64,000 bases of DNA from Ignavibacteriales bacterium (lineage in GTDB: Bacteria > Bacteroidota > Ignavibacteria > UBA10030), in NCBI GenBank assembly GCA_026390595.1, contig JAPLFQ010000003.1, positions 62,001 to 126,000 of the forward strand, written 5' to 3'. Shown here piece by piece: positions 1 to 8,181 of the stretch. Below the pieces are notes generated by a model, which was given only the letters and a program-made list of their open reading frames with translations, had not been told where the DNA came from and did no database searches. The translations under genes and the position numbers were made by a program. Each line of letters starts with the position of its first letter. The first letter of the stretch is position 1.

Positions 1-1479
1 TTTTTGAGTATAGACAGGATACACCACGTTACTGGCTAGTGTAGCATTCATACGTTTGATACTGAACCGATACTTGTCCCCTTCCCTGTGTCCCTCCATG
101 CTTGCCACATGTGCTTTCGCTGCCAGGTAGATGCTTTCATATTTGTCTTGAGAAGAGTTCATCTCCTTCAAGTACTTCTCAACCTCTTCTTTGCTCCCAT
201 TGCACACGACGCCGTAGAGTGTCCGCGTGGATCGAGGCACAAGGGTAACCGGCTTCAGAAAAACATTTGCATAATGACCAACTCCTTCCCCTTCAAAACT
301 CATCTTCACATGTTCATTGACCATTTGTTTGAAATAGTCGCCAAGTTCCCGTCCGTTCCATTGGCGAATCTCAAAAGAATCATACTGCCAGAGAAGCCCG
401 TAGTATGAATCGACGTCGTCATACTTCAAAACAAACGAGTTTCTCACCGGGCCGGCGGTTATGTGTGGAACCGGATTCCACTGCTTCTGCTTTATCTCGA
501 TCTGATCAACCTGGTTCGCTTCAACGACAACAAAACCGTCCAGTTCAATGGGATCTCCGCCTTGAGATGTTAACGTCAGTGCGTACTTGCCGGCTTTCAA
601 TGTTCCGATCCTGATGATTTCCTTACCAAACCCCGATGCGCCCTTCAAGGTTATTCGTGTATTGACAAGACCGGATGCGTCAAAGGAGACTTCTTTGTGT
701 TCACGCAATTTGTATCGTACATAGAGCACGGCATCATCATAAGCTTTCTCAACTTGAATCTGATAGGTAACGAGATCTCCTCTATCGAGGCCAAAACGAT
801 CTCCAATTCCTGAACCGCCAACAAAACCGTCTGCTCGAATTTCCCCTCGCATTTTCCCGTCATAAACAAGATTGTCCCGCGGTCTAGGTTTGAGAAACTT
901 CAGTTCCTCATAATTGAGCGCATCATTCCATTTGGCGCCGGAAGGCAAAGTGACGACGCCCGGATAGAGCGGTGTATAAACAGTATACTCCCTGATAGGT
1001 GGAAAATTCAAGGACGCCATAAAATGTAAGGCCAGGCTTTGATCGTATGCGGTGTTGTTCACACATTCAATTCTGATGAGCCGTGCCTGAGAAGACATTT
1101 CCGAGTATGAAATATCTGTATAGACCTGGTCCTTCCATTCCAATTCGTGGCGGAAACTGAAATATTCCAAATTCGGCGAGGCTTCCCAGGGATGATAGTC
1201 GTTTTCAAACAACACATTGGGCACAGAAACTTTTCTTCTATAGAAACCGGGAAACACACTGAGATCGAATCTCATCCCGCTCTTTTTGTTTGGGATATGG
1301 GACACACCAATATAGCGCTTGCTGTACGGCCCCCAATCCGGCAAGTGTAAATCGTGCGTTCCGTCTAAGTTGCTGAACGCTGTCGAACTCACAAGCGGTT
1401 GAGCCGAGACATCAGAGCGCAACAACGTGAAAGCCAGTATGGATGCGAGAAGCATGTTTATCTTGACGGAAAAGATCAT
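1..1479 (-). CDS. Secreted glycosidase-like protein with inserted carbohydrate-binding module (3' end outside window)
   Basis: An open frame of 493 codons runs from an ATG at 1479 to the window edge without a stop, so the C-terminal part is missing. GGAGGAAA lies five bases before the ATG and decides the start. The product begins with a signal peptide (about residues 1-24, ending VSAQP). A beta-sandwich-like N-terminal part follows (motif DYHPWEASPNLEYFSF near residue 85). About residues 175-300 resemble a CBM6/35-type carbohydrate-binding insert (GSGIGDRFGLDRGDLVTYQI). A segment beginning near residue 475 (NATLASNVVYPVYTQK) resembles the entry to an alpha/alpha-barrel glycosidase. This layout recalls glycogen-debranching or GH63-like enzymes, but the catalytic half is outside the window, so family and substrate are inferred. 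It lies downstream of an exported aldose 1-epimerase, which fits carbohydrate use outside the cytoplasm. Confidence 0.72.
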   Translation of the reverse strand, partial: MIFSVKINMLLASILAFTLLRSDVSAQPLVSSTAFSNLDGTHDLHLPDWGPYSKRYIGVSHIPNKKSGMRFDLSVFPGFYRRKVSVPNVLFENDYHPWEASPNLEYFSFRHELEWKDQVYTDISYSEMSSQARLIRIECVNNTAYDQSLALHFMASLNFPPIREYTVYTPLYPGVVTLPSGAKWNDALNYEELKFLKPRPRDNLVYDGKMRGEIRADGFVGGSGIGDRFGLDRGDLVTYQIQVEKAYDDAVLYVRYKLREHKEVSFDASGLVNTRITLKGASGFGKEIIRIGTLKAGKYALTLTSQGGDPIELDGFVVVEANQVDQIEIKQKQWNPVPHITAGPVRNSFVLKYDDVDSYYGLLWQYDSFEIRQWNGRELGDYFKQMVNEHVKMSFEGEGVGHYANVFLKPVTLVPRSTRTLYGVVCNGSKEEVEKYLKEMNSSQDKYESIYLAAKAHVASMEGHREGDKYRFSIKRMNATLASNVVYPVYTQK

Positions 1480-1626
1480 GAGACTTTCCTCCCGACTGAA
1501 GACGGCAATGGTATTATCATGAAGGTCGCTTCCCGATTCATAACCAGGGATCTGGCTGCCTTTGGTGGTGCGAACGATTCGTTAGTTGGTCTGTTCAGCA
1601 AGTGACGGACACCATCTAGAAACCCG

Positions 1627-1740
1627 GTCGAAAACTTCGACTTGCCACAAAGTCACCAAGGCACGAAGAATATCTTTGACTTTTCGTTACTTTCAAGATC
1701 CTTCGTGACCTCGCGCCTTGGTGGCACGACTTTTCGACTG
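1627..1740. repeat. Imperfect intergenic inverted repeat
   Basis: The arms at 1644-1668 and 1701-1725 pair at about 19 of 26 positions. An outer pair, gtcgaaaa at 1627-1634 with ttttcgac, extends the hairpin. The core words (caccaaggcacgaag, cttcgtgacc, gccttggtgg) suggest a dispersed palindromic repeat. It sits between the aldose epimerase stop and the next start, where it could stabilise or attenuate the transcript. No second full copy was seen in this window. Confidence 0.5.
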
Positions 1741-1751
1741 GACTGCTGGAT

Positions 1752-2897
1752 CTATTTCGTCGAGAAACGGTAGACCGTTGTCGATGTATAGGGCTGCCCG
1801 GGGTTCACGACCGTCGAAGGGAACTGAGGCTTGTTCGGAGAATCCGGGAAATGCTCTGTCTCGAGACAGAAGGCGCACTGACGATCGTACTTCTTCCCCT
1901 CTTTTCCAACGGGCATAGCGCGGACGAAATTCGGTGTGTAGAACTGCAGACCGGGCTCGGTGGTCAGAACTTCCATCACCCGTCCCGACGTTTTCTCATA
2001 AACTCTTGCGGCGAGTCCGAAGGCATCGACAGGCTTGTTCAACACCAAGTTGTGGTCGAACCCTCTCCTCCTTTTCAGCTGACCGAAACTCTCCTCCATC
2101 CGCACGCCGATGGCGGTCGGGACAGTGAAGTCAAGGGGGGTGCCATGCACACTTTTCAGCTCGCCTGTCGGGATCGATTCGGAATCAACGGGTGTGAAAC
2201 GATCAGCGTCAATGAATAACTCGTGGTCGAGGATACTTCCGTTTCCTGCCCCGGCAAGATTAAAGAAGGAGTGGTTCGTGAGATTCACCACAGTCGGTTT
2301 GTCCGTTGACGCACTGTATTCAATCTTCAGCTCGTTGCTGTCTGTAAGCGAATACACAACCCTCACTAAGAGATTGCCCGGATACCCTTCCTCTCCGTCC
2401 GTGCTCAGATAATTCAAGACCAGCGAGTTCCCCAGCCCGCCCTCGGACTCGTTGACACTCCAGACGACTTTGTCGAATGCCTTCAGTCCACCGTGGATGT
2501 GATTGGCCCCGTTGTTCCTTACAAGCGTGTACTTCATTCCGTTCAGCTCGAACATCGCCTTCGCGATCCTGTTGGCGTACCGGCCCATCGTTGACCCGAA
2601 ATGCGGGGCATCGTTGATGTAGGTTATCAGCGAATCGAATCCAAGGACGACATCCGCCAGTTTCCCGTTTCGATCCGGGACAAACAACGCGAGCAGCGTC
2701 GCTCCGTAGTCCGTGATCCGAGCCTCCATGCCCGTCTTGTTATGCAGTGTGTAGACGAAGGAGTCTCTTCCCTCCAGAGTCTTGCCAAAAGGTCTTTTGG
2801 AGACGGTGAGTCTCTCCTGCGCTCTTCCGTTCCAAGATGCCACAAGTAAAGCGAAGAGCAAAGAGACCAGTGTTCTGATAACGATTGATGTCTTCAC
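1752..2897 (-). CDS. galM: Exported aldose 1-epimerase (galactose mutarotase)
   Basis: 381 residues, a normal length for the family plus a signal peptide (about residues 1-26). The enzyme interconverts alpha and beta anomers of aldoses. Family landmarks are in order: Arg110 in GRYANRI, His135 in NHIHGG, the catalytic base His209 in NHSFFNLAG, substrate-binding Asp281 in GFDHN, and the catalytic acid Glu314 in TTEPGLQFYTPNF. The start is a GTG with AAGGAAAT six bases upstream. The signal peptide implies action in the periplasm, as for other exported Bacteroidota mutarotases, rather than in the cytosolic Leloir pathway. The next gene downstream, 272 bases away, encodes a secreted glycosidase-like protein, so the two probably act on the same imported or degraded glycan. 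Fold and activity are well supported; the sugar is unknown. Confidence 0.93.
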   Translation of the reverse strand: MKTSIVIRTLVSLLFALLVASWNGRAQERLTVSKRPFGKTLEGRDSFVYTLHNKTGMEARITDYGATLLALFVPDRNGKLADVVLGFDSLITYINDAPHFGSTMGRYANRIAKAMFELNGMKYTLVRNNGANHIHGGLKAFDKVVWSVNESEGGLGNSLVLNYLSTDGEEGYPGNLLVRVVYSLTDSNELKIEYSASTDKPTVVNLTNHSFFNLAGAGNGSILDHELFIDADRFTPVDSESIPTGELKSVHGTPLDFTVPTAIGVRMEESFGQLKRRRGFDHNLVLNKPVDAFGLAARVYEKTSGRVMEVLTTEPGLQFYTPNFVRAMPVGKEGKKYDRQCAFCLETEHFPDSPNKPQFPSTVVNPGQPYTSTTVYRFSTK

Positions 2898-3132
2898 GGG
2901 ATATTTCCTTGGTGTAGCTCAGCTTGGTCGGTTGTGTCTCATCAAAACTTCATCCGCGTACATAATAGTAAATTCAAATTGAAATCGATAGTTGTGTTCT
3001 TTGTCAACAATCGGAGTGAAACGGAGGCGGGGCTCATTCGTCTCGGGGTATTTGCCACCTGTCGTCAACAACGGCGATTGTCGTAAAAGAAAAAAGCCGA
3101 TCACTATCGTGGGCTGCTCCCTAAAACACAAA

Positions 3133-3165
3133 TGCCAATCGACTCTTCTGAGAAATCGATTGGCA
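3133..3165. repeat. Perfect 10-bp hairpin
   Basis: tgccaatcga at 3133-3142 pairs exactly with tcgattggca at 3156-3165 around a 13-base loop. No T-run follows, so this is more likely a palindromic repeat or protein site than a terminator. Confidence 0.5.
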
Positions 3166-3183
3166 CCGTTGTCCCTGAACAAG

Positions 3184-3213
3184 AAAAGCCGACCCAGCAA
3201 CGGATCGGCTTTT
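3184..3213. terminator. Bidirectional terminator-like hairpin
   Basis: aaaagccga (3184-3192) pairs with tcggctttt (3205-3213) around a 12-base loop. The A-run on one side and T-run on the other give an intrinsic-terminator shape in both directions. It lies about 290 bases upstream of the aldose epimerase start and about 440 bases beyond the stop of the secreted protein at 3652, so it could end transcription coming from the right. Confidence 0.5.
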
Positions 3214-3253
3214 CATTCTACATTCTGACTTCTGCATTCTACATTCTTTTTGT

Positions 3254-3290
3254 ACCCCCAACGAGATTCGAACTCGTGTACCGAGCTTGA
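3254..3290 (-). other. tRNA 3'-end-like fragment (possible attachment-site scar)
   Basis: Read on the minus strand, the piece contains a perfect T-arm, acgag-ttcgaat-ctcgt, followed by tggggg, the layout of a tRNA T-arm and 3' acceptor strand. No matching 5' acceptor strand, D-arm or anticodon arm is found upstream, so it is not a complete tRNA. Such 3' ends are commonly left by site-specific integration. A second degenerate T-arm-like word (gcaggttcaaatcc) lies on the plus strand near 3478-3492. Confidence 0.4.
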
Positions 3291-3651
3291 AAAGATTCTG
3301 AAAGTTAAAGAACGTCCAGCAAATTCAGCACAATTCTCAGCTCACGATTCGATCGTTGTTAGCACCTCTTAGCAGATAATCCAACTGCTAACACGTGGAT
3401 TCATATCGAAGTTACGGAAACCCGAATTCTCTCGCAAGTCTTTAAGCCTAGGTCATGTCACTCGATACCCGGCTTGTTGCAGGTTCAAATCCGGGGCCCA
3501 CTACTCACGGCAGTTGCAACCTTTGAAAAATCGTTCGAATTTGTACTGTAGCCGGATATTCGGTTCCGATGAGTACAAATCACGGAAGGGCCTCAATATC
3601 GAAGTAACGTCGTAATTCTAGCCAGGATGGACTTCTGAAGAGGGACAGGTT

Positions 3652-4641
3652 CTACTCAAATTTGATCACATCAAAATCATAAAGCGACACATACGATCCG
3701 TCCTCAAACGGATTCGGTTGCCACGTCCGCACGTGGATGGTTGGTTCTTTCGGGAGCCGAAAATCGACCATCAGGAACAGATACCCTTTGTCCTTGTAGG
3801 TCGAAGATGCCCATTGCTGCCAGCAGGTGACGCCGTATACTTCGGGAATTTTTTCGTGCTGGAGAATATTGACATCATCAAACCGCACGCTTATAAATGA
3901 ATTATTCTTGAATGCCTTATTCTTGAGACCGTCGAGATACTCTCTTTTTGTCTGCTGGATGAGTTTTACCTTGGTGGAAGAGAGCGACGATCCTCTGAAG
4001 ACATCGTCCTCGCGTTTCTTTTCCTGCAGTACACTCCCGACTATGATAAGAGCTTCATCTGAGAAGACTTTCTCCAGGAATTCACTGTTCTTCGTGTTGT
4101 AGGCCATTCGGAATTCTTCCAGAAAGTCCAGAATTCTGCCGCGCATGATCGAATCCTGCGGTGACTTCGCGGCGGAGACAACAGACTGAAAGTCGTAGTT
4201 CGGCAACATACTGCGCACAGAAACTATCTGCCCCGACCTCGAAAAAGTGAAGATCAGATTCTGGCTATCGCTGGCTTCGGTTTGACCCAGATCAACCTTT
4301 ACAGTAAGGCTTCTGACATCGTAGAATTGACCGTTTTCTCTGACGATGAGCAGAGGGGAATATTGTTTTCGGGCTGTGTAAGCTTTGTTCTGCAAGACGA
4401 ACTGTTTGAATGCTTCCAGCGCCTCCGCGGAAAAATACCGCTTGAGTATGTTGATGTCCCCCGTTTTCTTTTCCAGTTTGTTCATCTCCAGCAGAACAGT
4501 CTCGATCGTGGTCTCGAATTGCTTTTTGAGTTGAGGCACATCATCGCCACCGATGAGGGACACTTTTGGCTTCACCTGGGCAACCGACACGCCGCAGAGA
4601 AGCAACAAGGTGAGAACAACCACTGATTTGATTTTTTCCAT
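3652..4641 (-). CDS. Secreted protein with two NTF2-like halves, function unknown
   Basis: 329 residues with a signal peptide (about 1-21, ending SVAQ). GGAGATTC precedes the ATG. Two parts of similar size each contain a helix followed by a 'length of service' type pattern: residues about 35-150 (ILKRYFSAEALEAFKQF) and about 165-329 (LEKVFSDEALIIVGSVLQ). The second half ends in conserved-looking text: YGVTCWQQWASSTYKDKGYL, then FLMVDFRLPKEPTIHVRTWQ. I infer NTF2-like folds from the helix/sheet pattern and the D/E-rich strand ends; this is not a firm family match. It is the last gene of the left locus, 147 bases after an LPP20-like protein, with a hairpin between them. A periplasmic or surface partner role is likely; no catalytic residues are recognised. 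Confidence 0.7.
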   Translation of the reverse strand: MEKIKSVVVLTLLLLCGVSVAQVKPKVSLIGGDDVPQLKKQFETTIETVLLEMNKLEKKTGDINILKRYFSAEALEAFKQFVLQNKAYTARKQYSPLLIVRENGQFYDVRSLTVKVDLGQTEASDSQNLIFTFSRSGQIVSVRSMLPNYDFQSVVSAAKSPQDSIMRGRILDFLEEFRMAYNTKNSEFLEKVFSDEALIIVGSVLQEKKREDDVFRGSSLSSTKVKLIQQTKREYLDGLKNKAFKNNSFISVRFDDVNILQHEKIPEVYGVTCWQQWASSTYKDKGYLFLMVDFRLPKEPTIHVRTWQPNPFEDGSYVSLYDFDVIKFE

Positions 4642-4757
4642 TGAATCTCCGGTTCATAGTCCATGACGATCAAGTCGGGCGACGAAAAGCTCCTGACAAG
4701 CCTTCATCAGATGACGATATGAATCCCCGCCTGCATTGTTGCCATCAATGTTGGCGG

Positions 4758-4776
4758 GCCCCGAGATAGTCGGGGC
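4758..4776. terminator. GC-rich hairpin after LPP20-like gene
   Basis: gccccga (4758-4764) pairs exactly with tcggggc (4770-4776) around a five-base loop. It lies 13 bases beyond the stop of the gene that ends at 4789. There is no clear T-run, so it may be a REP-type palindrome that protects the mRNA end rather than a full terminator. Confidence 0.45.
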
Positions 4777-4788
4777 AAGCAGGTCGCC

Positions 4789-6048
4789 CTACTTCAAAAT
4801 CTCAATCCACGTTATTCTCTTGCCACCATACCTCTTCATGTCGATTTCATTGCCCGTACGAGCATCAAGGTACTTTTGATCCTTGACCACAAGAAGCGCG
4901 AGGACCCCCTCTGGACCGAGAACGAGTCCGTACAACCCCTGAAGCGATTCGAAGTCATTTGCATTTCCCAGTATGATCCTGTTTCGCCTGGCCAGACTGT
5001 CAAGCTTGATCCGGACGGCGTTGAAGTTACTCCCCACGGCGAGTATCTCCTGCAGAACAGCCGGCAATACTTGCTGCGGTCGGGGCCGGGGGGGCTCAAC
5101 CGGAGGCTTCTCCTCTTTTGGCGGCGGAGGTATCGGCCCAGCAGGAAGCACAATCGTGATTTTGCTCGGCAGCGCATTGGCGCTCATGAGTGAATCGGCG
5201 GCACGCGTAAGCTCATCCATCTCTTCAACCGATCGGTAGTCAATCCCGACGACAACTTCACGTTCCCGCATATCCTTCTTGGAAAAAAAGAACGTGAGCT
5301 TGGTCCTTCCGTCTTTGACATCCGCTTCTGTTTGCCCCATGCCGTCATAGTACTCAAAATGCAGCGCATCGACCGGTTTGTTTTTGACCTGCATACGGTA
5401 TTGCCAGACTATGGATTCGTCCTCGATCAGCTTTTCGGGCACGAACTTCAGTTCTCTGAGAATCCTGTCGAAGATGTTTGAGATCCCGCTGTGCACATTT
5501 GCGTAAAGCAACGGTGTGGTTGCGTCGAGACGCACCGAAAAGCTCAGTGTGTCTGGATAAAGCTGGCTCAGAAGCAACGCCCAATAGAAATTCTTGAGGG
5601 CGGCACCGAGTCTCACCGGTTCACCCTGAAGCTCCCGCTCTCCGATGGCGATCAGTTCCTGAATTCTCTGCCTACGAATCTCGAACATTTGCTTCACAGC
5701 AGATTTCGGAATGTACTTGACCACCCTGAACAACCCCTCTGGAGTAATCTTCATTATCTCTCTGACGTCCTTGAGGTCGGTGATAGAGCGGGTGATAACC
5801 CTGGAAACCGTGCTCTGTTCGAGCTGTGCATTTGTCTCGGCCGACCGATTTTCAAACGACGAAGAAATCAACACCTGAATCTCCTGCGTCAGGCCGTTAA
5901 GAGCATAGGCGCGGGCTCTGTCGAGGTTTCTGTCAATCCCGACGGACGAGTAATACAGGGAATCAGGTATCTCTTGATTCTGCGCGAGAGAGAGTTGTAC
6001 GCTTCCAAGAAATACGGCAAGCACAGAAAAACGGCGGAGCCAATCCAT
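4789..6048 (-). CDS. Exported LPP20-like protein with proline-rich linker
   Basis: 419 residues with a signal peptide (about 1-22). AGGAATTCT precedes the ATG. Residues about 25-130 (DRNLDRARAYALNGLTQEIQ, then a STVSRVITRSITDLKDVREI stretch) match the pattern of LPP20/FlgT N-terminal domains: an N-terminal 'A..YAL..L...I.V' helix and an oxidative 'VV.Y' strand. A basic helical middle follows. Residues about 300-330 are proline-rich (GPIPPPPKEEKPPVEPPRP), likely a periplasm-spanning or flexible linker, and a small C-terminal domain ends the protein. It sits 19 bases after the PEGA protein gene, in one probable operon with the giant surface-protein genes. Two more LPP20-type proteins lie near 59-61 kb. 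The role is probably envelope assembly or scaffolding; this is inference. Confidence 0.68.
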   Translation of the reverse strand: MDWLRRFSVLAVFLGSVQLSLAQNQEIPDSLYYSSVGIDRNLDRARAYALNGLTQEIQVLISSSFENRSAETNAQLEQSTVSRVITRSITDLKDVREIMKITPEGLFRVVKYIPKSAVKQMFEIRRQRIQELIAIGERELQGEPVRLGAALKNFYWALLLSQLYPDTLSFSVRLDATTPLLYANVHSGISNIFDRILRELKFVPEKLIEDESIVWQYRMQVKNKPVDALHFEYYDGMGQTEADVKDGRTKLTFFFSKKDMREREVVVGIDYRSVEEMDELTRAADSLMSANALPSKITIVLPAGPIPPPPKEEKPPVEPPRPRPQQVLPAVLQEILAVGSNFNAVRIKLDSLARRNRIILGNANDFESLQGLYGLVLGPEGVLALLVVKDQKYLDARTGNEIDMKRYGGKRITWIEILK

Positions 6049-6067
6049 AGAATTCCTGATATTGGAT

Positions 6068-6934
6068 TTATTGAGTGATCTTGAGCATCACCTTTTCTCC
6101 GGCAGGCACGACAACAGTGGTGTCACGCCGGACAGATCCTGAAAACTGGAAGTTGAACGTATGTCGTCCCACCGGGATTTCGATCGGTTTCCCCTTCTCT
6201 AACCGCTGAGCACCAAGCATAACTTGTCCTGCCTGCGTTGCATCAATCTCGATGTAGCCGAAGAGCGCGGTGAGGCGGATACTCTCGGTGACCGTCTTGT
6301 CCTTTTCTATCGTCACGATGGTCTCCTTCGTCTCATACTTGTCCCTCGACAGCGTGATTCGGTAGAGACCGGCGGCATAATTCCTGAACTCATGCGGCGT
6401 CGTGCCCTTGAAATCCGGCAGGCCATCAATCTGAATGATGGCGCTGTCCGGCTGCGACCTCAGGATCAAGGTTCCCTTATCGGACGTGGATAGCTGGTTT
6501 TTCACAATGCCGGAAATTCTCATTTCGTAGACCCGCTTGCGGGCGTATGCCCGGGCCGGAACTTCGAGACGTTGGAACCCGACAGCATCGAACTTGAGGA
6601 TGTGCGTGCCATACGGAAGCCAGATTTCCCAATACCCTGAAGATTTCTGATCGACCTTGATGATTTTTCTGTTGCTCTCAATAATGAGGTTCGGAACCTC
6701 CGAATGCACAATGATAAGCGCTTTGTCATCGTCACGGATAACCCGGATACTCTCCCACAACGAGTCGACCTTCATCACACCATTGAGGTATGGAGCCGCC
6801 GCAGCTGATTTTGCACTGGGGCTGATGAGACCTCCGGATTTACTTCTCCCGCTGACGGGCTGAGCCGAAAGCTGAAGAATTGGAACCGAAAGAATGATAG
6901 CAAGTAATGTAGCCATGCGCTTCGCCGTCTTCAT
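6068..6934 (-). CDS. Secreted PEGA-domain protein
   Basis: 288 residues when started at the ATG at 6934, which has GGAGGGAG nine bases upstream and gives a clean signal peptide (residues 1-25, ILQLSAQ). A longer frame upstream overlaps the preceding gene and reads as arginine/cysteine-rich nonsense, so it was not used. Residues about 60-145 form a beta-rich unit (YWEIWLPYGTHILKFDAVGF). Residues 154-221 are a PEGA domain (GTLILRSQPDSAIIQIDG ... TTPHEFRNYAAGLYRITL), and 226-288 are a second, degenerate copy (FGYIEIDATQ ... IPVGRHTFNF). PEGA repeats are envelope-exposed beta modules thought to bind peptidoglycan or surface partners. The start lies two bases after the stop of the GRPSG-tailed gene, so the two are probably translated together. 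Confidence 0.85.
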   Translation of the reverse strand: MKTAKRMATLLAIILSVPILQLSAQPVSGRSKSGGLISPSAKSAAAAPYLNGVMKVDSLWESIRVIRDDDKALIIVHSEVPNLIIESNRKIIKVDQKSSGYWEIWLPYGTHILKFDAVGFQRLEVPARAYARKRVYEMRISGIVKNQLSTSDKGTLILRSQPDSAIIQIDGLPDFKGTTPHEFRNYAAGLYRITLSRDKYETKETIVTIEKDKTVTESIRLTALFGYIEIDATQAGQVMLGAQRLEKGKPIEIPVGRHTFNFQFSGSVRRDTTVVVPAGEKVMLKITQ

Positions 6935-6936
6935 GG

Positions 6937-7467
6937 TCAACTCCCTCCTGACGGTCTGCCTACGGGGGCTGGAAACCCGGTGTCCGATGTCGCTGAAGTG
7001 CTTGCCTTGGTCCCCAGGAGGTAGGCGGCGGCGGCGGCAGCAGCGGCAACTACACCTCCAATCCAATAGATAAGATTCGAACCTGGTGAATAAACCTCGG
7101 CTTCGATCGTGAAATAGTAATCAGATCCTTCTAACCCTCCCGGAAACTCCGTCAGAAAGTCCCAAGTTATTTGTTTGTTCGCCCCCGCATACACTCCATC
7201 ACCAACATCTCCGTTGACTTGCCGTGGGACATAGACAAATGTTGAATCGCTTTCCTTTCGAAGGGATATGCGAGTCCGATAGGTCTCTTTTTCCATACCC
7301 TCGAGATCATAGTTGACTGCAATACGGGTCCCGACCAGACGAAATGAGACATTGGTCACTTTGATCCCTTCGGCCCCTCTGGCCAGCTGATACGGTGCAG
7401 CCTCAAGAATGAGGAGCCCGACAAGCAAGTAACAAACATGCCTGCAATGCTTGAGAAATTTTACCAT
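6937..7467 (-). CDS. Membrane-anchored GRPSG-tailed protein (copy 1)
   Basis: 176 residues from the ATG at 7467, chosen because GGGAGG lies seven bases upstream; an in-frame ATG 60 bases earlier lacks a site. An N-terminal hydrophobic signal is followed by a beta-sandwich-like region containing NVSFRLVGTRIAVNYDLEG, YVPRQVNGDVGDG and GLEGSDYYFTIEAEV. Then comes one membrane helix with a run of eight alanines (about residues 128-148), and a short tail ending FPAPVGRPSGGS. The protein at 50769 has the same layout and the same last motif (FPQPSGRPSGY), so they are paralogues. Both lie just downstream of a giant T9SS cargo gene and near PEGA proteins. I do not recognise a named family. A role as an envelope partner of the cargo or its anchoring machinery is inferred from context. 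Confidence 0.8.
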   Translation of the reverse strand: MVKFLKHCRHVCYLLVGLLILEAAPYQLARGAEGIKVTNVSFRLVGTRIAVNYDLEGMEKETYRTRISLRKESDSTFVYVPRQVNGDVGDGVYAGANKQITWDFLTEFPGGLEGSDYYFTIEAEVYSPGSNLIYWIGGVVAAAAAAAAYLLGTKASTSATSDTGFPAPVGRPSGGS

Positions 7468-7530
7468 ACGAAGCCTCCCATAAGCATACATTGATTTTCT
7501 GTCAAATTCCCTGCTTTCACTTTTCAAATG

Positions 7531-8100
7531 CTATTTTGATTTCAGCTTTGCGATTCCTTTATCAACCAGTTGCTTGAATGCGGACAAAAGCTCGATCTTC
7601 AGTGATGCGTAATCGCCGTTGTTTGGAGCCATCCTGTAGTAGCCGCTTTGTTCTTTACCAATGTGCGTGAATCCGATTTCAAACCCATCATGCGTGCGAT
7701 ACGTGACGTCTGAAAATGGTTTTTCCTCATCGCTCGATCTTGTCGAGTACTGAACCATTGTATTGAGAGCATTCGACAAATCCGTCAACTCGTTAACATC
7801 GATGAAGAATACGCCGCCAGAGGATGAATTCTTGCGCTCAGTGGTAAGCCGAAGCGCCTTGATGAACTTGGATCGATCTGCAAGGTAACACGAGTAGGCT
7901 GTCTCGAATTTGATGCTTTCATTCATTGTCGATTCAAGCTTACCCAATTCTGCATATTCGATCAGAACGACTTTCCCCGGTCGTTTTTGAAATTGTTGAA
8001 TCTTCTGCTGGACCGGCAGTGTCACGACAGTGCTGTCCTGCGCCGCAGAAAACGAAACGGCAACAAAGACGGCGATTGCGGCGCTGAATAACGATTTCAT
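7531..8100 (-). CDS. Small secreted protein of unknown function
   Basis: 189 residues with a signal peptide (about 1-20, SFSAAQ). AAGGGG lies seven bases before the ATG. The mature part is mixed alpha/beta: PVQQKIQQFQKRPGKVVLIE, a serine-rich stretch before VFFIDVNELTDLSNALNTMV, and a lysine-rich C-terminal helix. No catalytic motif or named domain is recognised. It lies between the 3383-residue giant gene (81 bases upstream) and the GRPSG-tailed gene (63 bases downstream), all on one strand, so it probably belongs to the same transcript. Confidence 0.7.
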   Translation of the reverse strand: MKSLFSAAIAVFVAVSFSAAQDSTVVTLPVQQKIQQFQKRPGKVVLIEYAELGKLESTMNESIKFETAYSCYLADRSKFIKALRLTTERKNSSSGGVFFIDVNELTDLSNALNTMVQYSTRSSDEEKPFSDVTYRTHDGFEIGFTHIGKEQSGYYRMAPNNGDYASLKIELLSAFKQLVDKGIAKLKSK

Positions 8101-8181
8101 GATCGTGCCCCTTCCTATAAGTGATATTGCTCCTCAGAGCCAACTACTATTCGCGTGTTGTTCACCCACACCCCCTCATGA

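Larger units (their letters stand above)
2898..3651. other. Long intergenic gap with hairpins and tRNA-like scars
   Basis: No convincing gene lies here. The gap holds a perfect 10-bp hairpin (3133-3142 with 3156-3165), a terminator-like hairpin (3184-3213), a short tandem word (variants of attctacattctg, 3214-3250), a tRNA 3'-end-like piece (3254-3290, minus), a 7-bp hairpin (3369-3375 with 3385-3391) and a second degenerate T-arm-like piece near 3476-3502 (plus). It separates the carbohydrate module on the left from the surface-protein genes on the right. Confidence 0.6.

Noticed and set aside
3001-3007. TTGACAA as a -35 box for the aldose epimerase gene
   Set aside because: No acceptable -10 element follows at the right distance on the minus strand.
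3254-3345. Complete tRNA gene on the minus strand
   Set aside because: Only the T-arm and 3' acceptor strand are visible. No matching 5' acceptor, D-arm or anticodon arm was found.
6935-7066. N-terminal extension of the PEGA protein into the previous gene
   Set aside because: It overlaps the GRPSG-tailed gene, is rich in Arg and Cys, and lacks a signal. The ATG at 6934 has a strong ribosome site.
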